NCBI GenBank assembly: GCA_021773815.1
Contig: JAJFJS010000117.1
Location: 1 to 37,073, forward strand
Direction: 5' to 3'
From: Gammaproteobacteria bacterium
Lineage (GTDB): Bacteria; Pseudomonadota; Gammaproteobacteria; Steroidobacterales; GCA-2729495
Length of the DNA stretch: 37,073 bases
The notes under the pieces are model-generated. The model searched no databases and was not told the origin of the DNA. It saw only the letters and a list, made by a program, of their open reading frames with translations. This document shows positions 24,584-32,185 of this stretch, piece by piece. How positions within the stretch are numbered: the stretch's first letter is position 1; the number at the start of each line of letters is the position of its first letter. Both the position numbers and the translations under genes were made by a program.

Positions 24584-24904
24584 ATGCCGAGAATAGTTTT
24601 TCATGGCTCGGATGGTGAGCGCCGGGAGCTGGATGTGCCGATCGGTCACACCCTGATGGAAGCAGCCGTCGATAACGGCGTTGTCGGCATCGTCGGCGAA
24701 TGTGGTGGTGCCTGCGCCTGTGCCACCTGCCATTCCTACGTTGCCGACGCGTGGCTCGGCAGGCTGCCGGCAATGACCGAGATGGAGGATGCGATGCTCG
24801 ACGCTGCCCTTGACCGCCGAGCGACCAGCCGGTTAGCGTGTCAGATTGAAATGACCGAGGCTCTCGATGGCCTCGAGCTCCACGCGGCCGACAACGAGAT
24901 TTGA
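24584..24904 (+). CDS. Adrenodoxin/putidaredoxin-type [2Fe-2S] ferredoxin
   Basis: A 106-residue plant-fold ferredoxin of the adrenodoxin subgroup. Cluster ligands are Cys40, Cys46 and Cys49 in ECGGACACATCHSYV (C-x5-C-x2-C) and Cys86 in SRLACQIEM. An extra Cys44 lies between. The CGGACACATCH form and the acidic helix after it (MTEMEDAMLDAA) are typical of ferredoxins that serve cytochrome P450s or other oxygenases; no P450 or reductase is in the window. The frame extends to 24530, but ATG 24584 with GAGG 11 bases before it gives the family N-terminus. Iron-sulfur assembly ferredoxin (Fdx/IscFdx) is less likely by motif and context. Confidence 0.93.
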   Translation: MPRIVFHGSDGERRELDVPIGHTLMEAAVDNGVVGIVGECGGACACATCHSYVADAWLGRLPAMTEMEDAMLDAALDRRATSRLACQIEMTEALDGLELHAADNEI

Positions 24905-24933
24905 GTGGTCGCCCCGGACGGGAAGCGTGACCT

Positions 24934-25800
24934 ATGAAGTTACTGACGATCGATTCACGTGAAGTGACCGGTCGCCCCGGCGTTTTACTCGCTAGCGGGG
25001 AGATCCTTGATCTCGCAACGGCACCCAGCACCCTGTCCGAGTCGCAGTGGATTCCGCATTCCATCGTCAGCGTCCTTGCCGCCGGCCGCGATGGCGTAGA
25101 ACGTGTGGCACGCCTGGTCGCTGCTGCCGAGCGCTCCGATGTCTCGGAACTACGCCATGTCGGTGCCCTGTTGCCTTACCATGGGACCGCGTTGCTGGCC
25201 CCGGTGCGCCGTCCGGGACTCGTTCTTATCGTCGACGCAGACGGTTCCGGTCTGATCAAGAGTCCGAATGCGGCGGTCGGCAACGGTGCGGTGGTCAGGC
25301 GCCCGTTTGCCGATGTCGATACGCTCGTTGCCGCACCGATGCTGGCGGTCGTAATCGGCCGTCCGATTTTCGCCGCCACCAAGGCGGAGTCTGCGGAGGC
25401 TATTGCCGGTTATACATTGCTGATGGACTTGTCGCGCGCGCAGCCCGACGGCGGCGATGATGCGGCATGGCGGCGGTATATCGATGGCAAGCAATTCCCC
25501 GGCGCTTGTCCGATCGGCCCGGTGATCGTGACCGGCGATGAGTTGGACGAACCGAGCCACTTACCGGCCAGCGTAAGCATCAATGATGTCGAGGTCGGCG
25601 CCGGACCGCTATGGCCGAACGATCACGACGCAGCGCGCCTGCTGGCTTCGCTGTCGCGACGTTATGCGTTCCGGCCCGGTGATCTTGTTGCATGGGCGCC
25701 GTCGCACGAGAGTGCGGGTGAAAGCCGGACACTGCATCCCGGTGACCGATTCTCCGTCGCCTGCCCGGGTCTTCCCGTACTCGAGGTGACGATCGCCTGA
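24934..25800 (+). CDS. Fumarylacetoacetate hydrolase-fold protein, probable pseudoenzyme
   Basis: A 288-residue protein with the C-terminal FAH fold: LAVVIGRPIF (137-146), AIAGYTLLMDLSRAQ (156-170), then YIDGKQFPGACPIGPVIVT. Active members bind a metal with a Glu-x-Glu before LAVVIG plus an Asp in the GYT..ND motif. Here the two Glu positions are Ala134 and Met136, while the Asp (165) remains. The usual GTPAG loop near the C-terminus reads APSHESAG. The enzyme is therefore probably inactive toward normal FAH substrates, or has a changed mechanism. It follows the ferredoxin by 29 bases on the same strand and converges on the TauE gene, whose stop is six bases away. Confidence 0.82.
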   Translation: MKLLTIDSREVTGRPGVLLASGEILDLATAPSTLSESQWIPHSIVSVLAAGRDGVERVARLVAAAERSDVSELRHVGALLPYHGTALLAPVRRPGLVLIVDADGSGLIKSPNAAVGNGAVVRRPFADVDTLVAAPMLAVVIGRPIFAATKAESAEAIAGYTLLMDLSRAQPDGGDDAAWRRYIDGKQFPGACPIGPVIVTGDELDEPSHLPASVSINDVEVGAGPLWPNDHDAARLLASLSRRYAFRPGDLVAWAPSHESAGESRTLHPGDRFSVACPGLPVLEVTIA

Positions 25801-25806
25801 GGCCGG

Positions 25807-26658
25807 TCAATTCAACTGCAGTGTCACGACATCCCAGATCATCCTGAGCGCCGTCGCGCCGAGAAAAAACGCGAACACCCTGCGCAGCGGTTGCGGGTCC
25901 AGTGCGTGTGCCAGGCGCGCTCCGAGCGGCACCGTGAGCACCGTTGCCGGCACGATCAGGGCAAATCCCAGCCAGTTGACGTAGCCGAAGCTGAACGGTG
26001 GCAACGCACTGCTGCGTAAACCGCCGATGATAAAGCCGACGACGCCCGGGATCGCGATCACCATGCCGAGGCCGGCCGCGGTGCCGACCGCGCGGTGTAT
26101 CGGGATACCGAACAGCGTCATGGTCGGCACGCTCAGCGTGCCCCCGCCGATCCCCATCATTGCCGAGAGCGCGCCGATGATCCCGGTCATGGCGGCGCCG
26201 GCCGGTCCCGTGGGCGGCGCCGGCGCCAGCCGCGCGTCCGGTCTGCCGAAACCCATTTGCAACGACACACCCAGGGCGACGACCGCAAACACCGACGTCA
26301 GCGCGGTGAACGTCACCTGATTGGCAAGCCACGTGCCGAGCAGTACGCCGACGAAAATGCCGGGCGCCCAACGCAGGAACAGGGCGGCGTCAAACGAGCC
26401 CTTGCGATGGTGCGCGAGTGACGAGCGGATACTGGTCGGGACGATCGTTGCCAGCGATGTGCCCACGGCCAGGTGCATGCGTATTTCCGTGTCCACGCCG
26501 AGCGAACCGAATACGTGGTACAGCACGGGCACGATGACAATACCGCCGCCGACGCCGAGCAGCCCGGCGAGAACCCCGGCGATCAGTCCGGTAGCGGCCA
26601 GCAACGGAATATAAACGAGCAGCAGTGATGAGATGTCGTTGGGATCCAACGCGCTCAA
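25807..26658 (-). CDS. TauE/SafE family permease
   Basis: A 283-residue membrane protein with two related halves. Each has the family's glycine-rich loop: AGLLGVGGGIVIVPVL (residues about 30-45) and GIIGALSAMMGIGGGTLSVP (about 158-177). Seven to eight membrane helices are visible. Members move small anions such as sulfite, sulfoacetate, taurine-derived products or organic acids. The direction and substrate cannot be told. Its start overlaps the VOC gene stop (ATGA), so it belongs to the CoA-transferase operon and probably imports or exports a metabolite of that pathway. Confidence 0.88.
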   Translation of the reverse strand: MSALDPNDISSLLLVYIPLLAATGLIAGVLAGLLGVGGGIVIVPVLYHVFGSLGVDTEIRMHLAVGTSLATIVPTSIRSSLAHHRKGSFDAALFLRWAPGIFVGVLLGTWLANQVTFTALTSVFAVVALGVSLQMGFGRPDARLAPAPPTGPAGAAMTGIIGALSAMMGIGGGTLSVPTMTLFGIPIHRAVGTAAGLGMVIAIPGVVGFIIGGLRSSALPPFSFGYVNWLGFALIVPATVLTVPLGARLAHALDPQPLRRVFAFFLGATALRMIWDVVTLQLN

Positions 26659-27569
26659 CCGGATTGCGGTGCGTGTAGTACTTCAATCAACTCGCCGGCG
26701 GTGCCGGTGACGACACGTACCCGGTCGCAGCCGCGATACGGTGGCGCCTGCCAATCATTCGGTCGGGTATCACGCGGGTCGAGATGGTGACCGACAAAAC
26801 TGACGATGGATATGCCGGGCGGCAGGTCGCCGTCGAGACACGGGCGCCGCGTCGCCTGCGCCGGCATCTCATCGACCTCGATGAGTGTCTGACCGGCCAG
26901 GGGCAGGGCTGCGATCGGGTATTTGTGCTCCGGCGAGTTGCCGAAGGCCGCCGACATGCCCTTGACGCGCGACTCTACCGGTTCAGCGCCCGGAACCCCG
27001 AAAGCCCCGGCGAAGAAATCCTGCAGTCCGGACATGGAAGGTCCGCCCAGGATCACGATGAATACCCGGTCAACCGGGCAGCGTGCGACCGGTGTGTCCA
27101 GTCCCGGGATCGGCCGTTTGAATTCCGTCAGGTACAGGAGCTCCCGTCCGGGCCCGAGAATCTGCATCGCGCGTATATCGTCGGTAAATGACAGGTTTTG
27201 CGGTTGCCCGACGATTTCGAACGGCGAGTTGGCCAGGCGCTCGGCCATCGCGTCGACGTTTTCGACCATGATTTCCGCTGCGTTCCAGCCCCAGGTCGAG
27301 AACGGGACGAAATCGCCGTCGCCGGGCGCTTCGATGAAACGAAAGATGCATTCTTCGCCGGCCTCGGGTCCGAGCAGCAGGTAGCGACGGCCGGTCGTGG
27401 CCGGTGCTCGCCACAGTTCTGCGAGAGCGGGTTCGACCGTGCCGCGGCCGATGACGCGATAGCCCAGGAAACGCGTATAAGCGTCCTCGACCTCATTGAG
27501 GTGCGGCGCCGTCACGGTGATGCAGGCGATCGGGCCGAGGCTCTGTAATCGCCTGTTATCGTTTTTCAT
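26655..27569 (-). CDS. VOC (glyoxalase/dioxygenase fold) family protein
   Basis: A 304-residue protein with two vicinal-oxygen-chelate modules. The first begins GPIACITVTAPHLNEVEDAYTRFLGYRV-like at the N-terminus (residues 12-39) and runs through LTEFKRPIPG. The second starts around PVDRVFIVILGG (residue 164) and ends near GELIEVLHAP. The metal-site residues expected at strand starts and ends (His/Glu) are only partly evident: Glu at TLIEVDE and ELIEVLH. A lyase, isomerase or dioxygenase cannot be told apart. Seventeen bases separate it from the CoA-transferase, so a shared pathway is likely. Confidence 0.78.
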   Translation of the reverse strand: MKNDNRRLQSLGPIACITVTAPHLNEVEDAYTRFLGYRVIGRGTVEPALAELWRAPATTGRRYLLLGPEAGEECIFRFIEAPGDGDFVPFSTWGWNAAEIMVENVDAMAERLANSPFEIVGQPQNLSFTDDIRAMQILGPGRELLYLTEFKRPIPGLDTPVARCPVDRVFIVILGGPSMSGLQDFFAGAFGVPGAEPVESRVKGMSAAFGNSPEHKYPIAALPLAGQTLIEVDEMPAQATRRPCLDGDLPPGISIVSFVGHHLDPRDTRPNDWQAPPYRGCDRVRVVTGTAGELIEVLHAPQSG

Positions 27570-27586
27570 GCGGGTCCGATACGCAA

Positions 27587-28801
27587 TCAGATGATGCCGG
27601 CGGCCGATAATGCGGCCAGTCGCTCGTCATCGTATTGCAGGAGTCCGCGATACACCTCGTCGTTGTGTTGACCGAGTTCCGGGCCCGGGCGGCGGATCGA
27701 ACCGGGCGTTACGGACAGCTTCGGCGCAACGTTTTGCATCATCAGTTCGCCGAATTTCGGATGCTGAGTCTTGATGATCGCCTCGCGCGCGCGGAAATGC
27801 GCGTCTTCGAGCATCTCGGGCGCGCGGTAAATCTTGCCGGACGGGATGCCGCATTCCGACATCAGGTTCTCGAGATCTGCGGCATCGATGGTTTTCGTCC
27901 ACTCCGAAATAATCGCGTCGAGTTCGACCTGGTTCGCGCCGCGAGCCGAATGGGTCTTGTATTTCTCGTCCTCGGCCAGATCCGGCCGATTCATCGCCTC
28001 GGTCAGGCGTTTGAACACGGTATCCTGGTTGGCCGCGATCAGGATCATGCTGTCATCCCGCGTCGGGTAAACGTTCGATGGCGCCACGTTCGGCAGAATC
28101 GATCCCTGCCGTTCGCGTATATATCCGGCCTGATCATATTCGGTGATCAGCGATTCCATCATGTTCAGGACCGCCTCGTAGATCGCTGAATCGACCACCT
28201 GACCCTGCCCCGTGCGTTCACGGTGATGCAATGCGGACAGCCCGCCGATACAGGCAAACGTCGCCGCGAGCGAATCGCCGATGCTGATGCCCATGCGGCT
28301 CGGCGGTGCGGACGGATCACCGCAGACGTAACGCAGTCCGCCCATCGACTCGCCGACGGCGCCGAATCCGGCGCGCCTGGAGTAGGGACCGGTCTGACCG
28401 AACCCGGACACGCGAATCATGATCAGTCCCGGGTTGATTTTCCGCAGTTCCTCGTAGGACAGGTTCCATCGTTCCATCGTGCCGGGCCGGAAGTTCTCGA
28501 GCAGGAAGTCCGCCTTCGCGATCAGCTCCCGGACGATTTCCTGACCCTGCTGCTCGCGCAGGTTCAGCGTGACCGATTTTTTGTTGCGCGCAATGACCGG
28601 CCACCACAGCGACATGCCGTGAGACTTCTCCTGGCCCCATTCCCGCATCGGATCGCCCTTGCCCGGCGGCTCGACCTTGATGACTTCCGCCCCAAAATCA
28701 CCCATCAGCTGGCCGCAGAATGGTCCGGCCAGCAGCGTGCCCATCTCGATCACGCGCAGGTCTGCCAGCGGTCCGGTATTGGGTATTTCTTCCGTTGTCA
28801 T
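27587..28801 (-). CDS. Family III (CaiB/BaiF) CoA-transferase
   Basis: A 404-residue enzyme that moves CoA between carboxylic acids through an aspartyl-CoA intermediate. N-terminal LADLRVIEMGTLLAGPFCGQ and LMGDFGAEVIKVEPP are the family signature; LENFRPGTMERW follows near residue 102. The catalytic aspartate is in GISIGDSLAATFA (about residue 175). The RERTGQGQVVDSAIYEA helix comes next. Length is normal. It starts with AAGGAA about eight bases upstream. Divergent from an HMG-CoA-lyase-type gene; together they fit CoA activation of a branched 3-hydroxy acid followed by C-C cleavage, as in succinyl-CoA:hydroxymethylglutarate chemistry. The substrate itself is inference. Confidence 0.93.
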   Translation of the reverse strand: MTTEEIPNTGPLADLRVIEMGTLLAGPFCGQLMGDFGAEVIKVEPPGKGDPMREWGQEKSHGMSLWWPVIARNKKSVTLNLREQQGQEIVRELIAKADFLLENFRPGTMERWNLSYEELRKINPGLIMIRVSGFGQTGPYSRRAGFGAVGESMGGLRYVCGDPSAPPSRMGISIGDSLAATFACIGGLSALHHRERTGQGQVVDSAIYEAVLNMMESLITEYDQAGYIRERQGSILPNVAPSNVYPTRDDSMILIAANQDTVFKRLTEAMNRPDLAEDEKYKTHSARGANQVELDAIISEWTKTIDAADLENLMSECGIPSGKIYRAPEMLEDAHFRAREAIIKTQHPKFGELMMQNVAPKLSVTPGSIRRPGPELGQHNDEVYRGLLQYDDERLAALSAAGII

Positions 28802-28863
28802 GAGGATGTTCCTTTCCGAGAATCAGTCAGTTGCCCGATGGCCTTCCGCATATGCCCGATTCC

Positions 28864-28889
28864 CGGTTCCGGGGTAGTCGGTTCCGAAC
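28864..28889. promoter_or_regulatory. Repeated CGGTTCCG elements in the divergent control region
   Basis: CGGTTCCG occurs at 28864-28871 and 28879-28886, 15 bases apart; the first lies in the palindrome CCCGGTTCCGGG and the second in GTTCCGAAC. They sit between the divergent CoA-transferase and lyase genes and could bind a regulator such as the IclR protein of this locus. No protein evidence links them. Confidence 0.35.
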
Positions 28890-28943
28890 GTGGATCGAGC
28901 GGATACGCATAGTTGCGGGCGGTCTTAAGGGGGTGCGGGGTGT

Positions 28944-28972
28944 TTCGACCCTCGCGCCGTATAGTATAGAAT
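28944..28972 (+). promoter_or_regulatory. Candidate promoter of the HMG-CoA-lyase-like gene
   Basis: TAGAAT at 28967-28972 (5 of 6), with an overlapping TATAGT at 28960-28965, lies in the only AT-rich patch of the divergent region. The best -35 is the weak TTCGAC at 28944-28949, 17 bases upstream. A weak -35 suits activator control. Confidence 0.35.
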
Positions 28973-29002
28973 AAGTTTCTTTAACCTGTCTGCAAGCTAG
29001 TA

Positions 29003-29935
29003 ATGACCGAAGTTTCCCGCACCGTATCCATCGTCGAGGTCGGCCCGCGCGATGGACTGCAGAGTGAGCCGGAGATCCTGTCTACGGCGGCCAAGATCGA
29101 GTTTATCGAGCGGGCCATCGGCGCGGGCATTCGGCGCCTGGAAGTGACGAGTTTCGTCCACCCGAAGCGTGTGCCGCAGATGGCGGATGCCGAGGATGTC
29201 ATCCGGGGCCTGCCGGATCGGGACGACGTGATCTATATCGGCCTCGTGCTGAATCGACGCGGATTCGACCGGGCGCGTGACGTGAATATCGACGAGATTG
29301 GCATGGCGGTCGTTGCCAGCGATACCTACAACCGGCGTAATCAGGGTGTGCCGACGCAAGATTCGATCAATGCGTGGCTCGACATCGCCAGGGACGCGAA
29401 AACCGCCGGAATTCGCGCCAACGTCATGGTGTCGTCCGCCTTCGGCTGTCCGTTCGAGGGCGAAGTGCCGCTGCGCCGGGTGCTGGAGATCGTCGACAGC
29501 ATTGCCGCGGGTGATCCGGTCGAACTCGGCATCGCCGACAGCATCGGCGTGGCCGTGCCGAATCAGGTCACCGAGATGATTGGGGCCATTCGCGAGCGTG
29601 TTCCGCACCTGCCAATCCGGTGCCATTTCCACAATACTCGCAATACCGGCCTGGCCAACGCGCAGGCTGCGCTCGATGCCGGCGCGGCATCGTTTGATGC
29701 CAGTATCGGCGGAATCGGCGGCTGTCCGTTTGCTCCGGCCGCAACGGGAAATATACCCACGGACGATTTGCTTTATTTGTTTGACCGATCCGGCGTACAG
29801 ACCGGCGTATCCTTGGAGAAAATCATAGAAACCAGCATCTGGCTGCAGGGGCAGCTCGGCCGGGACGTCCCGGCCATGTTGCCGAAGGCGGGGATTTTTC
29901 CCCAGGTGATCGAGCAATACAGGGAAGCCAGCTAG
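29003..29935 (+). CDS. Hydroxymethylglutaryl-CoA lyase family enzyme
   Basis: A 310-residue TIM-barrel lyase. Catalytic Arg and Asp are in EVGPRDGLQ (residues about 12-20); the two metal-binding histidines are in CHFHNTRNTGLANA. The catalytic cysteine loop is GGIGGCPFAPAATGN. All key residues of true HMG-CoA lyases are present. It would cleave HMG-CoA to acetyl-CoA and acetoacetate, or an analogous 3-hydroxy-3-alkyl-CoA; citramalyl-CoA-type substrates are possible. There is no clear Shine-Dalgarno before ATG 29003. Context (CoA-transferase opposite, hydantoinase genes downstream) points to a catabolic locus rather than leucine breakdown, whose liu genes are absent here. Confidence 0.92.
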   Translation: MTEVSRTVSIVEVGPRDGLQSEPEILSTAAKIEFIERAIGAGIRRLEVTSFVHPKRVPQMADAEDVIRGLPDRDDVIYIGLVLNRRGFDRARDVNIDEIGMAVVASDTYNRRNQGVPTQDSINAWLDIARDAKTAGIRANVMVSSAFGCPFEGEVPLRRVLEIVDSIAAGDPVELGIADSIGVAVPNQVTEMIGAIRERVPHLPIRCHFHNTRNTGLANAQAALDAGAASFDASIGGIGGCPFAPAATGNIPTDDLLYLFDRSGVQTGVSLEKIIETSIWLQGQLGRDVPAMLPKAGIFPQVIEQYREAS

Positions 29936-30039
29936 CAGCTAGAGAACTGGCGTACGCCGCGAGCGATATGCGGTCGATGGATCGACAGGCGATCTGTCGA
30001 GTACGTAACCAAGCGCTGTCCAGCAAGATTATAGTTAGT

Positions 30040-30068
30040 GGCTGCCGATTTCGGTAAGAGCGGCAGCC
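30040..30068 (+). other. Inverted repeat before hyuA
   Basis: GGCTGCCG (30040-30047) and CGGCAGCC (30061-30068) form a perfect 8-bp stem with a 13-base loop in the 172-base gap between the lyase and hyuA genes. No T-tract follows, so it may be a partial terminator, an mRNA stabiliser or an operator. Confidence 0.45.
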
Positions 30069-30107
30069 GTGTGATTGAATGTGTAGAACGTAGTTTAAGG
30101 TGAAAGC

Positions 30108-32168
30108 ATGAGTTACCGTCTTGGCGTAGATGTCGGTGGTACGTTTACCGACCTGCTGTTGATCAGCGAGGAAACGGGAGAAACGTTTACCGCGAAGGTC
30201 CCGTCAACGCCCGAAGATTCATCGATCGGTGTGTTGAACGGCGTGGCTCGAATCTGTGACGAGTCAGGCGTCGATCCGGCCAAAATCAAACGCGTCATGC
30301 ACGGCACGACCGTGGCAACCAATGCGGTGCTGCAGGGCAAGGGAGCGAAGGTTGGTCTCGTGACGACGCGCGGCTACGAACAGACCCTTCAGGTGGCGCG
30401 GTCGTTCTGTCCGGGCGGACTTGGCGGCTGGGTGACCTTCATCAAGAATCCCCTGCTGGCGCCGCTCGAATACACTATCGGCGCGGACGAGCGCATCGGC
30501 GCAACGGGCGACATCGTCCGCGAACTGGACGAAGAGCAGTTACGCCGGGATCTCGAGAAACTGAAGGCGTCGGGCGCAATTGAGGCGCTGACGATCTGCT
30601 TCATAAACGCCTACATCAATGCGGAGCACGAGAAGAAGGCGGCGGCCATCGCTCGCGAGGTATTCAGCGGTATGCCGATCTCTGTCTCCAGCGAGGTGGT
30701 GCCGGAAATGCAGGAATACGAGCGGACAGAGACGACGGTCATGAACTCGTACGTGCGGCCCGAAATGCAGAGGTACATCGACAACCTGCAGGCGGCGCTC
30801 AATAAACGCATGGGTGACGATTTGCTGCTGTCGCTCCTGCGCAGTGACGGCGGACTGGCGTCTGCCCGGTCAGCGGCAGATTCGCCGGTCAATATGCTGA
30901 TGTCCGGTCCCGCCGGCGGCGTCACGGGGGCAATCTATTTCTGCAGCCGCTCCGGCTTCGACGATATCCTGACGTTCGATATGGGCGGTACGTCGACCGA
31001 TGTCGCCCTGATCCAGAATTCCAAGGCGCGCGTGCGTCGCGAGACCTTTGTCGGTGATGTAAAGGTCCGGGCGCCGTCCGTCGACGTGCGCACGGTCGGT
31101 GCCGGCGGTGGATCTGTTGCGTTCGTGCCGGAGCTCACCGGGGCGCTGCGCGTCGGACCGGAATCGGCCGGGGCCGTGCCGGGGCCGGCTGCGTACATGA
31201 AGGGCGGCGAGAAGCCGACCGTTTGTGACGCGAACGTCGTGCTTGGTTACCTGCCGTCCGATGTGCAACTCGGCGGCAAGATGGAAATCAGCAAGGAAGC
31301 GGCCGAAACCGCCGTGCAGACGATAGCCGACGCGCTCGGCATCGGTTTGCTTGAGGCGGCCGAGGGCATCATCAAGGTCGTCAACGAGTCGATGTTCGGG
31401 GCTCTGCGGCTCGTCTCGGTCGAACAGGGATACGACCCGCGCGATTTCTCGCTCGTCTGCTTCGGCGGCGCCGGGCCGCTGCACGCGAACGCAATGGGTA
31501 TCCTGACCGATTCGTGGCCGGTCATCATTCCGCCCGGTCCGGGTGTTTTGTGCGCCTACGGCGACGCGACAACGACGGTGCAGAACGAGGCAACGCGCAC
31601 CTATATCAGGATGGCCGGGGATACCACGACCGAACAATTGCTCGACGATCTGCGCGAACTTCATGAGCGCGCCGCCGAGTCGCTGATCGAGGATGGAATC
31701 GCCAAGGAAGATTTTGAGGTCGTTTATCAGGCCGACGTCCGTTACGCCGGTCAGGCTTTTGAGCTGACGCTGGATTTCACTGCGGACGAGTTGAAGAGCA
31801 AGGGGATCGCGGCTGTCACCGACCAGTTCGATACCGAGCACGATCAATTGTTCAGCTTCAAACTCGGCGACGGCCACGAGATCCTGATGATTCGTGCTGT
31901 CGTGAAGGCAAAGGCGACAGATGTTGCGCATCGTGAAGTCGGCTCGGCCGGTGCGGCGCTTGCCGATTGCGTTATTCACGAGTCACGATTTCACTACGAG
32001 GGCAATTGGTACGGATCGCCGCTCTACGATCGGACCAAACTGCATGAGGGAATCGTCGTGCCGGGGCCGGCAATCGTCATGGAAATGGATTCGACAACGG
32101 TCATCCTGCCGGGGCATGAAGCCAAGGTCGACAGGATCGGCAACCTGTTGATCAATCCGAGCAAGTAA
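30108..32168 (+). CDS. Hydantoinase/oxoprolinase subunit A
   Basis: The 686-residue ATP-binding subunit of an HyuA-type enzyme. It has an actin-like ATPase fold: GVDVGGTFTDLLL (residues 6-18), HGTTVATNAVL, SDGGLASA, MSGPAGGVTGA, FDMGGTSTDVALI and CFGGAGPLHA. Relatives open hydantoins or 5-oxoproline with ATP, or carboxylate acetone and acetophenone as parts of larger carboxylases. No small extra subunit typical of acetone carboxylase gamma is nearby, which slightly favours an amidohydrolase. AAGG stands seven bases before the ATG. It is 17 bases upstream of its partner B subunit. Confidence 0.9.
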   Translation: MSYRLGVDVGGTFTDLLLISEETGETFTAKVPSTPEDSSIGVLNGVARICDESGVDPAKIKRVMHGTTVATNAVLQGKGAKVGLVTTRGYEQTLQVARSFCPGGLGGWVTFIKNPLLAPLEYTIGADERIGATGDIVRELDEEQLRRDLEKLKASGAIEALTICFINAYINAEHEKKAAAIAREVFSGMPISVSSEVVPEMQEYERTETTVMNSYVRPEMQRYIDNLQAALNKRMGDDLLLSLLRSDGGLASARSAADSPVNMLMSGPAGGVTGAIYFCSRSGFDDILTFDMGGTSTDVALIQNSKARVRRETFVGDVKVRAPSVDVRTVGAGGGSVAFVPELTGALRVGPESAGAVPGPAAYMKGGEKPTVCDANVVLGYLPSDVQLGGKMEISKEAAETAVQTIADALGIGLLEAAEGIIKVVNESMFGALRLVSVEQGYDPRDFSLVCFGGAGPLHANAMGILTDSWPVIIPPGPGVLCAYGDATTTVQNEATRTYIRMAGDTTTEQLLDDLRELHERAAESLIEDGIAKEDFEVVYQADVRYAGQAFELTLDFTADELKSKGIAAVTDQFDTEHDQLFSFKLGDGHEILMIRAVVKAKATDVAHREVGSAGAALADCVIHESRFHYEGNWYGSPLYDRTKLHEGIVVPGPAIVMEMDSTTVILPGHEAKVDRIGNLLINPSK

Positions 32169-32185
32169 GGAAGAGGAGAAGCACA

